Shown: positions 32,605 to 44,880, numbered from the stretch's first letter. The stretch is 64,000 bases of DNA from Cristatella mucedo (GCA_009760855.2 WPIO01000115.1:662501-726500); one strand, 5' to 3'. The notes: generated by a model not told the origin, from the letters alone. A program made the numbers and translations.

Positions 32605-33984
32605 GGAGTGTTTGCTGGCCGTAGTAGTGCTCGACTGTGATGGCTGCTGCTGCTGGACGCCTGTCAGTGAGGACACATCCGGCGAGGCGACACGTTCGAA
32701 GCTGGCGCTGCACGTGAACAATCCCACGCTGGCCGGCGGGGCAGGTGTACAGCTGCCATGGCACGTGTACACACACACATGTGCTCTGAAAGCAAACACA
32801 GGTTTCGGGACTGCAGCGTGGCGGGCGGGGCTTCCGGCGTCAATATCTCGAGGCCTCTCGCTCGTCCGGCCGGCCCCCACCCTTAGTAGTAGGCAGCCTC
32901 CTTAAGGGCGCATCTTCTCCTTTTTGTTTTCTGTTTCCCTTTGGCGATTTTTGTGAGTGCATAGGCACTGTCCGGCAGAATGCTAGTGCAGGCATGCGCC
33001 AGTTGGCTTTGAGACCAGTTATTCAGCCCATTGAGCCTGCAAATTTTCCAATAGGTCATCTATAGAGTACACATTTCTGTAACTAAATGATACACACTAA
33101 GCAATCATAGGAAGCGAGAAAGTAGTGGCGTTGGTTAATGATTAATCAGTGAGTAGGCGCTTTTAGCAAAGGGGAAGTTTTTTCGACGGCGTGCCTATCC
33201 TGGCAGAGGTAGATCAACCCTAGGCAATCCTGTCGGCCAGTGAATCGACTAGCATTGCAGAACTGCATTTTAGAATGACCGTGCGGTGGCACAGGCAAAC
33301 TTCAAGCAAACCCAGAGGAAGCGCTGGAGCGTCGCTTCCCGAAACTCTATGTCAAGTGCTTGGTTCTCGGAATGACAGCAGTGCACGCGTGGGCTGGCGT
33401 GACCAAACTTAAGCTAACCCGCAGCGATCTGAGCGAAAAGTACTTTTAAAAGTTGCATTTCAGTCATTTTGCTGTTCTATGTAAGACTTCATGCACGGGT
33501 TTTTTGAGGTGGGCTAAGTTTCAGTGAGCGAGTGAGTGTATGTGCCAGTGGGTACAAAAGAATGAGCTGTGCTTAACATTGGGCGCACAGAGGAGCTCCA
33601 GTAAAGCTGACCGTAAAAAAACTAAAAGTAATAGTAGACCATCAGCAGTGCTGCCAGCCCGGTCAAGGCTGTGTGAATTTGCCGAAGGAAATGCAGCTGT
33701 CTGTCCAATACAGCAGTGAATGAAAGCTATTGTGACGCTCGAGATCCTCATCGAAGTAGAAAAATCGGGTCACTGTAGCTACATACTGCCAATGATATGT
33801 GCTACAAACGTAGCGGCGTTTAAAATGAGAAAATCTAGCTGAGTACGCTGGAGTCGAGTTGAAACTGCGACTGAAGTTTCAATTGAGTTAACAACCTTCC
33901 GATTGTTGCTAAACACAGGCACATGTACTGACTCTATTGAGTTAGTACCTGTACCTATCGACGTGAATATTGTTGCAGTAGTCA
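32605..33984. other. Upstream flank of the secreted-protein candidate
   Basis: GC-rich to about 32,900, as might be expected of a 5' region of the minus-strand gene; overlapping frames on both strands there are long because of base composition. Beyond 33 kb the sequence is ordinary and I see no gene. No TATA element can be chosen with confidence. Confidence 0.3.
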
Positions 33985-34245
33985 CACCAAGATGGCAACC
34001 AACTTTCTCAAATTTGATGATGATACAACAAACTTACTAGCTATCAGCGAACCAAGTTTTAATCATAGAATAGAAAACGCTACCCTCAAAATGGGCTGCA
34101 CTAGCCAGCATCCGCTATTTGTACGTATATGCGTCTAGCTGTCCACTTCCAAATTAATTTTCCCTAGACGACCTTTGCAGTCAAGTCGATCTAATTTCAG
34201 CAACATTACTTTGCCAAAATTTTAGGCACGTCTGGACCTTACACT
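33985..34245 (+). mobile_element. Ancient LINE-A fragment
   Basis: Traces of the block MAANFLKLNDDKTNLLVMGKP (GATGGCAACCAACTTTCTCA, GATGATGATACAACAAACTT) and of the following CTAGACGACC and TTCAGCAACATTACTTTGCC segments. Highly diverged compared with other copies. Confidence 0.65.
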
Positions 34246-34616
34246 ACAAGCCATGAAGCGTGCTAGTGTTTGCTTACTGTAACTTTTTGGCATAATTTTA
34301 AGGTCAGATTGTCTGTTCCTAAAGAGAAGGATCCTACGAATGCTCTCCAATGTATGCCCTTCGATCACCCTCACTGTCTACGTCATTGCTCGCGACTACT
34401 TACCTCCTCCGATAATAATATCCGTGTTGTTTATCTGTAAAAATTCGTTTTCATATCCAGTGGCACCATTAAGGACACATGAAAAAATTTCGACAATCTC
34501 TCTATTTCACTCGGTTAAGAAAGGTAATAATATCTTCAGGTGGTAATTCAATAAATGCCCTTTTCGTTCAACTACTGTTATATTTCACCACAGTAGAAAA
34601 TATTTTGAGTAGATTA

Positions 34617-34700
34617 CATAAATATACATACATACATGCATACATACACATATATTGATACATATATGGTATATATAAATACATGAGTATTTTACCCAAA
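34617..34700. repeat. (TACA)n / (TA)n microsatellite
   Basis: ATACATACATACATGCATAC and similar, grading into TATATATG units. Confidence 0.8.
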
Positions 34701-34734
34701 CTAAAATGTGACTATTTCTTATCAAATAAAATTA

Positions 34735-34900
34735 TGACGGCCAGCATGGTAGCACAATCTGGGTTCAACAGTGTGTAGATGACATTCAGGTACACCTTTT
34801 TCATGACCTATCAATGACGTCTATGGAACTTAGCACTCTTGACTGTCTTGCAACAGGCATAGCTGTTGCATACTCTGGAATAGGAGATAGTGTGCCAATA
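34735..34900 (+). mobile_element. Ancient LINE-A fragment (catalytic region)
   Basis: GTAGCACAATCTGGGTTCAA, GATGACATTCAGGTACACC and TGACTGTCTTGCAACAGGCA parallel the [18 protein letters not shown]-to-LAACID segment of intact copies. No frame survives. Confidence 0.45.
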
Positions 34901-34991
34901 TTCAATGAAGACATATTCAGGAGGTATTCTCACCGAGTTTCACTCAGCGGCTGCAAAGCCTAGTTAGATTAGTCAGCCAGCCCACCTGCTG

Positions 34992-37110
34992 TAATAATAA
35001 TAATAGTAATAATAATAACATTGCACTTGATAAAGCGCCCTCAGAGAACCTAATCTCTTTCTAGGTGCTTTACATTTGCTGCAAAGTGATACGCAATAGA
35101 ATAGTAAGTAAAATCATGCTTGAAAAACAAACAAAATGAATAACATGGTTAGGGGTTACATGCACTGGGTCAGCATGCAAATGTGGTTAGTGGCAGCATG
35201 AACAGTGTCAGCACGCATAAGCACATCGAGGACGAATCACAAGGACCCACTAAATGCTGTCCTAAATAGGTATGTTTTTAAGTTTTCTTTAAATGTGGTC
35301 AGGTCAGGGGATGTTCTGATGCAGGTCGGGAGGGAGTTCCAGGCTGTGGGAGCATACGAGCTAAATGCACGGTCTCCAAAGAATTTAAGGTTTGTACGAG
35401 GTATTTCTAGACTGTTGGATTCCGAAAAGCGAGTGATACGATGCTTTGCCTGATGGGGTAGTATCTCTGAAAGATAGGCTGGAGCCATAGAATGAAGAGA
35501 CCTCAAAGTGAGCGACAAAACCTTGAAGTCAATCCGTTGCTTGACTGGTAACCAGTGCAGGTCGGCGAGAAGTGGAGTAATGTGGCAACTGCGACGCTCA
35601 TGACAGACAAGCCTAGCTGCAGAGTTTTGCACCAGCTGCAATCGCCTGATCGCACATGCTGGTAGGCCAGTAAGCAGTGAGTTGCAGAAGTCGAGACGAG
35701 ATGTCACGAATGCATGGACCAACTTGGACGTGGTATCCTTATCTAAACAAGCCCTAATTTTAGCAATGTTATGAAGCTGAAAATAGGCTGATTTGACTGT
35801 GGAGCTGATGTGGTCGTCTAACGAGAGGTCGCTTTGGAATATGACACCTAGATTTCGAGCTGATTCAACTGGAGATATGCTGGCAGAGCTAATTTTGAAA
35901 GTCAGCCTTTCCAATTTCTGAATAACACTAGGTTTGCCCATAACTAGTAAGTTAGTTTTATCATCGTTAAGTTTTAGAAAATTTGCTGCCATCCATGATC
36001 GGATGTCATCAATGCATGCAGCAAGTGAGTTGAGAGAATTTGAGGTGCTCGAAGGCTGGGAGGGATCAAAGCAAAGGTACAACTGAGTGTCATCCGCATA
36101 GAAGTGAAAGCCTAGATTGTGCTTGGCAATCACATCAGCGAGAGGGAGAGTATAAACGGTGAAAAGGACCGGACCTAGCACAGAGCCCTGAGGTACTCCA
36201 TATTTTAGAGGTACTTCAGATGATCTTTGTCCATTCACGTCAACACTCCGGAGTCTCCCACTGAGATAGGACCTGAACCACTGCAGAGCAGTGCCAGTGA
36301 TGCCCAGGCGAGATGAGAGGCGCTCTAGAAGTACTTTGTGGTCGATGGTATCAAAAGCTGCCGAAAGATCAAGCTAAACAAGAAGAGACACTCTACCCAT
36401 GTCTGCATTCCTAAGTAGGTCGTTGTATACCCGAAGCAATGCTGACTCTGTGGAGTGATTAGCTCTAAAGCCAGACTGGAACTTACTAGCAAGGTGTGAG
36501 GTTTCGATATACGAGTTCAGCTGGTCTGCCACGACCCGTTCGAGTGTCTTTGATAGGAATGGTAGAAGGGAGACTGGGCGGTAGTTGCTTAAGTTCTCTT
36601 GGTCTAGTGTAGCTTTCTTGAGAAGTGGCCCGACTACAGCTTTTTTGAAAGGTGCTGGGACCTGACCTGAGGCTAATGACATATTAATGATGTTGGTTAT
36701 GCATGGCAGCAGCAGATCAATGCAACGTAGGAGCAGGACAGTGGGAATAGGGTCCAGTGGACTTGTTGTCTTCTTTGATTGAGATACGAGCTTTAGGACT
36801 ACGTCACTGGTGACCTGTTTAAATGCAGACATTGAGGCGCAGCCAGGAACCGAGGAACAGCATTCTAGTGGGAAGGTTGTCATCGCAGGGATGGATTCCC
36901 TGATTTTGTCTATCTTCTGCACAAAGAATCGAGAGAAGCGATCGGCTAGATCATCACAAGGATCATCAGGTAAGGAGCTAACCTGGGAATGGTTGAGTAG
37001 CCTCTTCCTAAAATATGGATTGCTTGTTCCTAAGTTATCTTCCACCAGTTTTACGTGTGTGTGAGTTAAGTAGCCGCTCAAAAATAATCGTCGTGTGATT
37101 AGCACAGATA
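34992..37110 (-). mobile_element. LINE-A, best RT copy: one nonsense codon
   Basis: Longest intact reading frame of the family. On the minus strand it runs 37,105 to 35,237 with YFRKRLLNHSQVSSLPDD (linker after the endonuclease), [104 protein letters not shown] and the FRTAFSGSL end. A single TAG at 36,376-36,374 interrupts it, where the 41-kb copy has TTG. The endonuclease is missing by 5' truncation near 37,110. Hairpin and ATT-type tail at 34,992-35,070. Nearly identical to the 42.2-kb and 52.6-kb copies. Confidence 0.93.
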
Positions 37111-37454
37111 TTAGCCCAAATATTTATTGTACATTGCGGGAATGCTCTGCAACAGCATGCTCCCCAAATCGCCCTGAATTGCCACAAAGTCGCTGCTCAT
37201 AGGCTCTCTTCTCTTCGGCGGAATCTCACATAAAAAGAAGTTGGTGTGTAATGCATCAGGTGTATTCAAGAAATCGAAGCAGCTTGACGATTCATTCAGC
37301 TTCGTAACTAAGTCAGTGGCGGCCTTAATAGCATGAGGACTTGAATGAAAAAAATAACATCACCAAGTTGATCAACGCCAATGCAACATCCCGTCTAGAC
37401 TTCTTGTTACAAACCTTTTAATGCCATTGCCAAAAAATTTAAAGATTGAATGTT
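37111..37454. other. Flank of LINE-A with a LINE scrap
   Basis: Mostly unassigned. Minus-strand frame just beyond the RT (about 37,240-37,125) is open but not recognisable as endonuclease. A plus-strand LINE-A scrap at 37,365-37,412 (AAGTTGATCAACGCCAATGC, CATCCCGTCTAGACTTCT). Confidence 0.35.
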
Positions 37455-37850
37455 TTTAATGTAATGTAGCGTATCTCCGACTGTAACTCCACAAAGTCAT
37501 AAAGACCACGTGAGTGTTACGCAGGAGAGTTTTGTATAGCTCAGTCACAGCCTAAGCGGCTTTCGGTACGCATTCGGTAGCTAACGGAGTTAGTCTCATG
37601 CGACAAAGAGAAAGTGGGAAGCATAGCAGAGTCAGGAGAGCAGTTGAGGTAGTGAGTAGCATAGAAGTAGCAGCTCAGGACCGCTGAAAAGGATGAACCT
37701 TAGTCGATAGTAAGAGATTAGTTGTCGTTGTGTATCCACAGTCTATGACCTGCAGAGCTGAAGCTTCTGTTGCCAACGGTCTTTAAGCGAAGGAATGGAA
37801 CATCTAATTTATTGTCCACACAGTACCTGAGGGCGCAAAGAGGCTGAAAT
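37455..37850 (-). mobile_element. LINE-B 3' end
   Basis: Antisense blocks TATCTCCGACTGTAACTCCA, GGAGAGTTTTGTATAGCTCA, CACAGCCTAAGCGGCTTTCG, GAGAAAGTGGGAAGCATAGC, then the C-terminal coding piece with RLKTVGNRSFSSAG and LCALRYCVDNKLD in frame at about 37,840-37,740. Truncated upstream. Confidence 0.8.
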
Positions 37851-39839
37851 TGGTGTAAGGGGTAAGGCCGTGGTATATCCTCAAAAATGGTCAAAACTGT
37901 TAATTTTTTTGAAATTCGCGTTTTCAAGAGAACCTAGTTATAAATGCAAGCTAAAATTTTGGTGGTAGTCAGATGACTGGAACATGCTCAATACTATTAT
38001 TATGTAAGACCTATTGAAACCGGAAGTATCATCGAGCTCAACAAAATAATTTTCTTTGACAAATGATTGAGCCGGAACTGCGGTTTTCTGGTGAACTCTG
38101 CGAATATACGCTACTCAGCCCTAAAATGACCCTCAAAAAAAACTTTGGAAAATAATAAAACGTAAAACTTCCCGAAAATGACACGCCCCTCGAGATTACA
38201 CGTCAGACTGGTAGTATAACAACATCCTAAAAGAGTAAACCCCCTATCGCAGGGTGCGTAGTCCAGCCTCTGCTTCTCCGCCCCGCCCATAGCAACCGCG
38301 GTAAACGGCATTCCAAGGCCCACTCCTTATATTCTTGGCAAAACATGTTTACATTGGTATATCTACAGCGGATCTATAACCGGAAGTGACTGTAGTTCTG
38401 CTAGTAGACGAACATTAGGGATAATGTATTGAGAATTTACTGCTGCCGGGGCCACAGTAACTAAGGAGTTCATTAACACGGCACTGCGAATCCTGGGACA
38501 GCTGATCCAGTTCCTGTAGACGCCATAACCCACGAGGCGACGGCCGTGAGTGGTCCATTGTTCGGCGGCCGGTCAGCCTGGTGACTTGGATGGAACTATC
38601 GCGTCGTTTACTAAAAGCCAGTCTGAGAATGTTGATTCATTTCTATTCAATGAAATTTAGGTGATTTCAAGTTATCATTAATGTTGGTTATAGTTAGATA
38701 TTTGTATTGGCAAATGTCGGTGAGCCGCCCGGTTATAGCCTGGATTGACGGCCGGCTGTATGGGACCTATCGCGGATATGATCTGCATAGGCTGTATAAG
38801 GATTGTGTTCGGTTGACCTATTCCTAAGATCCGTATTTATTTATTAATTGAATTGTTCATGCGATTATAGCGTTTCCTAGTGCTGCCTCTTGGTCATAGC
38901 TTGGAGTTCTCAAGTTTATTTGCAAACGACAGTCCGATGCCTGCTGTCATCTATGTCATATCTCCTAAAATAATGATCCGATCACCTTAAAGCTTTGGAA
39001 TATTAGATTGATTGTAGTTACGTAATCATTCCAGCCTTCTCGCATGCATGTTGAACCTCAGTAGATAGACTTGTTTTGGTCAAAACTGGCAGTGTTTGTC
39101 GTGCTAAGCCTTTGTCATCCTTTCACTCACATGTAGTAAAATGTCACAGGTAGGCTAATTGTTAACCAATCAACGTGAAATTTGAAATAAATGCTCGTAA
39201 GTATGTGTTTCAATGTTGTTTGGCGACAAATATAGTAAAAATCTTGTTATTCGTCACCTACATGCTTTGGCAGCTCAAGTTGGCTTCTCTGAGTGCTGTC
39301 ACCTCAGTAGTACTTTGTACCTCATCGATTGTACAACTTGGTCGATACTGGGCCGATCTGTGTGAAATTTGAAATATGGGCGGGGCTCACCTGTCTCCAC
39401 GTCCCCCTGTGCATCAAGGCATGATTGATGTGTATGCATATAATTTGCCTGTCACAAAATGACGCTGGGCCGTGTCCGTGATGACAGTCAACAGTTTGAG
39501 ATGTCGAATTAAAAAAAAAATTTTGTGGGGGGCGAGTGTGTAGTCGAGTGTCTTGCATCTTTTGAGCGGTTTGCCATATTTCTGCAATGACTGGTAGTAA
39601 ATCAGGGCAATGTGGTGGTATGACTGAGCTGCAGTTCTGTACGTGACCTTGTACTTTAACACTTCATCAGAAGGTCGACACTGCAGCTATATCACATCGA
39701 ACGATAGCTAATGCTACCAGTGTTCTTTGTGCCAATTTTTATGCCGCTCATTTTATTGGTCTTTGTACGATATTAATAAATGTGCTTTGGGGGGGCAACA
39801 CTTTTAGGGGCAATTTCGGGGGATAACTCCTACTACTGG
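37851..39839. other. Unassigned region with a GC-box cluster
   Basis: No supported gene. At 38,275-38,305 a compact GC-rich stretch (CTCCGCCCCGCCC followed by ATAGCAACCGCGG) resembles a GC box next to an X-box-like half site, in otherwise AT-rich DNA; no exon follows on either strand that I can support. A short G/A-rich C-poor track (TTAAAAAAAAAATTTTGTGG) lies at 39,510. Confidence 0.3.
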
Positions 39840-40782
39840 ACTCCTAACCCCTGGAGGAATGGGACAGCTAATCTATTGTCCACGCAGGACCAGGGGGCGC
39901 GAACAGGCTGAAACTGATATGATACAGCAGTTCAGCTAGGTACGAAGGAGCCATGCCGTGGGGGCCTTTTGGGTCAGCTTAAGACCTTTGCTCTATATCC
40001 GTGGCTCAACTGGCAACCATCCTAGCTCTTCTAGCAAAGGAGACACGTGCTCATACCACTTAAACTTGAAGACTAGCCTTGCAGCCATGTTCGTAGTCCA
40101 CTGCAGTGGCCTAATAGCTTTCTATGGAAGCCCAGCCAAAGGGGAATTGCAATAATCAGGCCAAGACAGAACTAAAGAGCTAGTTAAACTTTTTACAAGC
40201 CACTGTGGGAGACAGCTTCTAATCTTGGATAGGGATCGGATGTTATGGCTATATATAAAAGCAGACTTCTGAATGAAGCTTTTGAATTTGACGCAGCTGT
40301 CCAAAACGACACCCAAATTTCGAGCATGGGGTGATGGTCGCACAATAGCATCACCTATTAGAAGAGGAAAGCCTTTTAATCCAGCCACATGCTTAAGGCG
40401 TCCTATGAGCAGCAGTTCGGTTTTATTATCAATTAATTTCAGTAAGTTTTCCGACATTCAGGATCGAATATCGGCAAGGCAAGCATTAGGTTTCACAGTT
40501 GCCGCAGCAGATTTCGAAAAGAATTTATTTATATAGCCCCCCAAGAGAACTTAATCTCTATTCAGGCGCTTCGAGTATGCCTTGGGGCTCAAGCCCATGA
40601 CCTGAGTCAGGCCTTGGTCCGGGCGAGCACCTTAACCGCTTGACCAAACCACGGTTTGAATGACAAATACAACTGTGTATCGTCAGCATAGAAGTGATAT
40701 CCTATTCCACGGGCCTTAATAACTTTACCCAGAGATTGTGTATAAATGGAGAACAGCAAGGGACCGAGTACAGAACCTAAAA
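39840..40782 (-). mobile_element. LINE-B copy interrupted by SINE-1
   Basis: Minus strand: from about 40,782 ([11 protein letters not shown]-like, then [13 protein letters not shown]-like near 40,700) to RT thumb and C-terminal part with MSENLLKLIDNKTELLLIGR, HARNLGVVLDSCVKFKSFI and SWPDYCNSPLAGLP, then the SPLLEELG.LPVEPRI-like segment. It is 3'-truncated at about 39,840. A SINE-1 splits it at 40,519-40,655; the uninterrupted sequence is seen at 2,215-2,250. Confidence 0.85.
40519..40655 (-). mobile_element. SINE-1 nested in LINE-B
   Basis: Minus strand: GGTTTGGTCAAGCGGTTAAG, GGGCTTGAGCCCC, then CTGAATAGAGATTAAGTTCT, CTTGGGGGGCTATATAAATA. The 3' end (AGAGATTAAGTTCTCT) is identical to the LINE-A hairpin segment. 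The host sequence GCAGATTTCG...GGTTTGAATGA is contiguous in other LINE-B copies. Confidence 0.88.
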
Positions 40783-40929
40783 ATCTATAGCCAGGTTTTC
40801 TCGAGTGAAGGACGCAGATTGAAATTTACACCACCACTCATTGACCTCCACCAGTCGTTCATCATAAAGATAAATAAGATCAGGAAGTCCATCCCTACAA
40901 TGGCAGTAACCCCCTGATATGCTGTCCCT

Positions 40930-42165
40930 CAATTCCATGCAGCATATTAATGTCTGCATTCAAGGAGGTCAATAGAGACCTCGTCCTGAAGATCATATCC
41001 AAATCAAAGAAGACAGCAAGTCCTTTAGACCCTCTTCCCTCTATTCTGTTTCTAAGATGCATTGATCTGCTGCTGCCATGGATTAACATCATTAATGTGT
41101 CATTAGGTCATGTCCCAGCACCTTTCAAACAAGGTTGTAGTCAGGCCACTACTCAAGAAACCAACACTAGACCAAGAGAATTTGCACAAATACTGCCCAG
41201 TCTTCCGTCTAACGTTAATATAAAAGACACTGTAACGAGTCGTTGCAGAGCGGTAGAACTCATATATTGAAACTTCAAACCTTGCTAGAATGTTCCAGTC
41301 TGGCTTTAGAGCTAATCACTTCACAGAGTCAGCATTTCTTCGGGTGTACAAAGACCTACTTAAGAATGCAGACATAGGTAGATTATCTCAGCTGGCTTTG
41401 TTCGATATTTCGGCAGCTCTTAATACTATCGATCAGCAAGTCCTTCTTAAACGCCCCTCATCTTACCTGGGAATTACTGGCACTGCATTGCAATGGTCAA
41501 GGTCCTAACTTAGTGGTAGACTCCAGAGTATTGTTGTGAACACACAGACATCATCAGAAGAACCTCTAAAATATGGGGTACGTCAGGGCTCCGTGCTTGC
41601 TCATATTCTTTTGACGGTTTATACTCTTCCTCTTGCCGATGTGACGGCCAAGCACAACGTAGGGCTTTCACTTCTATGCATATGACACTTAGTTGTACCT
41701 TTGCTTTGATTGCTCCCTGCCCTCGGCCACGTCGAATTCTTCCGACGCCCTTGCTGCATGTATTAACGACATCCGTACATGGATGGCAGAAAATTTTACT
41801 AAATTGATCGATGATAAAGCCAACTCACTAGTTATGGGCAAACCAAGTATGATTCGGAAATTAGAAAGGCTAACACTTGAAATCGGCTGTTATAGCATAT
41901 GTCTTGTTGAATCCGCACGAAATATAGGTTTCAGGCTCCAAAGTGACCTTTCGTTAGACTACCACATCAGCACTACAATCAAGGCTGAACTTTTAGCTAC
42001 ATAACATTGCTAAAAGTCGGGCTTATTTAGACAGCGATATTTCATCTAAATTGGTCCACGCATTTGTGATATCCCTTTTTGACTTCCGTAACTCATTGCT
42101 AGCTGGTCTACTGGCCTGTGCTATCAAGCGATTACAGCTGGTGCAAAATTCTGCACCTAGGCTTT
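40930..42165 (+). mobile_element. LINE-A, older RT copy, 3' end lost
   Basis: From MSAFKEVNRDLVLKIISKSK and LDPLPSILFLRCIDLLLPW through FQSGFRANHFTESAFLRVYK, LALFDISAALNTIDQQVLL, YGVRQGSVL (shifted), a mutated FYAYDT box and FTKLIDDKANSLVMGKPSMI, to about 42,165. Frames shift at several points; the Gln of the PQG motif reads Arg (CGT) and the first Asp of YADD reads Tyr. It stops where the younger LINE-A at 42.2 kb begins. Confidence 0.87.
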
Positions 42166-42202
42166 GAGATAAATAGACATGCAGGAGATATACAAATCAA
42201 GG

Positions 42203-43541
42203 ATCACAAAGTACTTCTAGAGCGCCTCTCGTCTCGCCTGGGCATCACTGGCACTGCTCTGCAGTGGTTCAGGTCCTATCTCAGTGGGAGACTCCAGAGT
42301 GTTGACGTGAATGGACAAAGATCATCTGAAGTACCTCTAAAATATGGAGTACCTGAGGGCTCTGTGCTAGGTCCGGTCCTTTTCACCGTTTATACTCTCC
42401 CTCTCGCTGATGTGATTGCCAAGCACAATCTAGGCTTTCACTTCTATGCGGATGACACTCAGTTGTACCTTTGCTTTGATCCCTCCCAGCCTTCGAGCAC
42501 CTCAAATTCTCTCAACTCACTTGCTGCATGCATTGATGACATCCGATCATGGATGGCAGCAAATTTTCTAAAACTAAACGATGATAAAACTAACTTACTA
42601 GTTATGGGCAAACCTAGTGTTATTCAGAAATTGGAAAGGCTGACTTTCAAAATTGGCTCTGCCAGCATATCTCCAGTTGCATCAGCTCGAAATCTAGGTG
42701 TCATATTCCAAAGCGACCTCTCGTTAGACGACCACATCAGCTCCACAGTCAAATCAGCCTATTTTCAGCTTCATAACATTGCTAAAATTAGGGCTTGTTT
42801 AGATAAGGATAACACGTCCAGTTGGTCCATGCATTCGTGACATCTCGTCTCGACTTCTGCAACTCACTGCTTACTGGCCTACCAGCATGTGCGATCAGGC
42901 GATTGCAGCTGGTGCAAAACTCTGCAGCTAGGCTTGTTTGTCGTGAGCGTCGCAGTTGCCACATTACTCCACTTCTTGCCGACCTGCACTGGTTACCAGT
43001 CAAGCAACGGATTGACTTCAAGGTTTTGTCGCTCACTTTTAGGTCTCTTCATTCTATGGCTCCAGCCTATCTTTCAGAGATACTACCCCATCAGGCAAAG
43101 CATCGTACCACTCGCTTTTCGGAATCCAGCAGTCTAGAAATACCTCGTACAAACCTTAAATCCTTTGGAGACCGTGCATTTAGCTCGTATGCTCCCACAG
43201 CCTGGAACTCCCTCCCGACCTGCATCAGAACATCCCCTGACCTGACCACATTTAAAAGAAACTTAAAAACTTACCTATTTAGGACAGCATTTAGTGGGTC
43301 CTTGTGATTCGTCTTCGATGTGCTTATGCGTGCTGACACTGTTCATGCTGCCACTAACCACATTTGCATGCTGACCCAGTGCATGTAACCCCTAACCATG
43401 TTATTCATTTTGTTTGTTTTTCAAGCATGATTTTACTTACTATTCTATTGCGTATCACTTTGCAGCAAATGTAAAGCGCCTAGAAAGAGATTAAGTTCTC
43501 TGAGGGCGCTTTATCAAGTGCAATATTATTATTATTATTAT
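42203..43541 (+). mobile_element. LINE-A, young RT copy, single-base deletion
   Basis: Open from DHKVLLERLSSRLGITGTAL through [16 protein letters not shown] to ACLDKD; one base is missing at about 42,815 relative to sister copies, after which the frame resumes at 42,822 and runs to FRTAFSGSL at 43,307. The RT motif PQG reads PEG (GAG at about 42,354). The N-terminal RT and endonuclease are missing. Tail: hairpin, then ATATT and (ATT)n to 43,541. Confidence 0.93.
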
Positions 43542-43656
43542 AAGGACGTGGAAGCTCTGTTTAACTAGTAGTAAAATATGTTCTACTTTAGTACATGATT
43601 CATATACCAACTGCCGTCGTGTTTTACGACATCCGGACGTTACCAGTAGTTGACGT

Positions 43657-44880
43657 GAAAAGGAAGCCGGCGATACATATGTGATGCTGCATTCAAGTTC
43701 ATTCCTTAACATACAAGGCCCAGGACACCGAGTAGGATCGGACTACTCTATACCCGTTAAATACTATGCTTACAGTCTTCGTCATTCTTCGAGCTGTTTG
43801 ACTCAGTGGTTAAGGTGCTGGCCCTGACCAAGATCAAGGTGCATGTATTTCAAGATCGAGGACCAAGCTCAAGCTATACATGATTGCCTGAATATAGATT
43901 GGGTTTTCTTATGGCGCTATACAAGCAAATTATATTGCATTATGTTATACTATTATTTATGTCGACCAAATTAGTGCGGCTAAAACAAGGCTATCTAGGA
44001 AGATAAAGTTGTTTTACAAGCTAATCGATGGAGTTTTTATTTGGATTCACAGTGAATTTTGACTAGCATTTTGCACATCTATGGTCGTATAAAAAATTGT
44101 TCAGAAGTTCGATGTGATAATAAAACCCTAAAGAGTATTTCAAAGATATAAAGTTACTCTAAGTTAGAAATAAGGTCAAAATGAGTTTTCAACTGCCAGT
44201 TTAAACCTATGAAGATATTCCTGAGCTCGAATGCAAGCAACACTTAGTAGCTGATGGTATCCGAAAGTCGTCTTGCTAAAATACGTTAGGGCAAGACGTA
44301 TGAATTAGGTTAAAACTCCTTGTTTAAATGGATGTGAATAATCGAGTGAATATGCTGGCGAAACCTAGTTTTCTCTTGGTCACACTAGACCATACGTAGA
44401 CTCAGACTTAATCATTGAGGAGAGACACAGGAGATGAGAAGCACAAGCTCCCTGCTCAATGCAAGACTGCTGCATACATTCTCAGCCAGCCACTTGGTTT
44501 TACGGTTCTGGACTGACTTTATGTAAGATTGTAACTAATGTTGTGCTGCAAATTCAGCCTACTTTTAATTAACTGATAGTCACTATCTTTGGTAAGATTA
44601 TGGTGCCTGCCTCAAAGTATCCAAAATTTCACCAATTTACTGTGTAGTCAGCATTTAACTCTTCCTACACTTTCTTTCAGGAAATAAATTTCTCAGGAGA
44701 ATTGTTATAGGTTTATCTTCTTTTTATGCATTCTTCATTGAAGTAATACAAGATTTAGTTGTTAGACGGATCTGATCTCCACTGCCTGAAAATTTCTTCA
44801 GACTATCCTATTCAAAGTGTACGCCACCGCATCTCATTGTAATCATCAAGAATTGATTATAGATGTCACTGTGCTTTAAT
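43657..44880 (+). repeat. Repeat U1, copy 3 (longest)
   Basis: Starts TGAAAAGGAAGCCGGCGATA exactly as the first base of the window and runs on to about 44,880, beyond the truncation points of copies 1 and 2. Differences from copy 1 are spread evenly. No open reading frame worth noting. Confidence 0.75.
43791..43965 (+). mobile_element. SINE-1 copy inside U1 copy 3
   Basis: Same position and sequence class as 136-300: GAGCTGTTTGACTCAGTGGT, CTGAATATAGATTGGGTTTT, then CTTATGGCGCTATACAAGC and a TTATA-rich tail. Confidence 0.6.

Noticed and set aside
32399-32905. Three overlapping frames over the start of the secreted-protein candidate
   Set aside because: Only the frame with the signal peptide at 32,604 and the in-phase donor at 32,320 is coherent; the plus frame and the other minus frame are shadows, and the upstream extension to 32,880 is probably untranslated.
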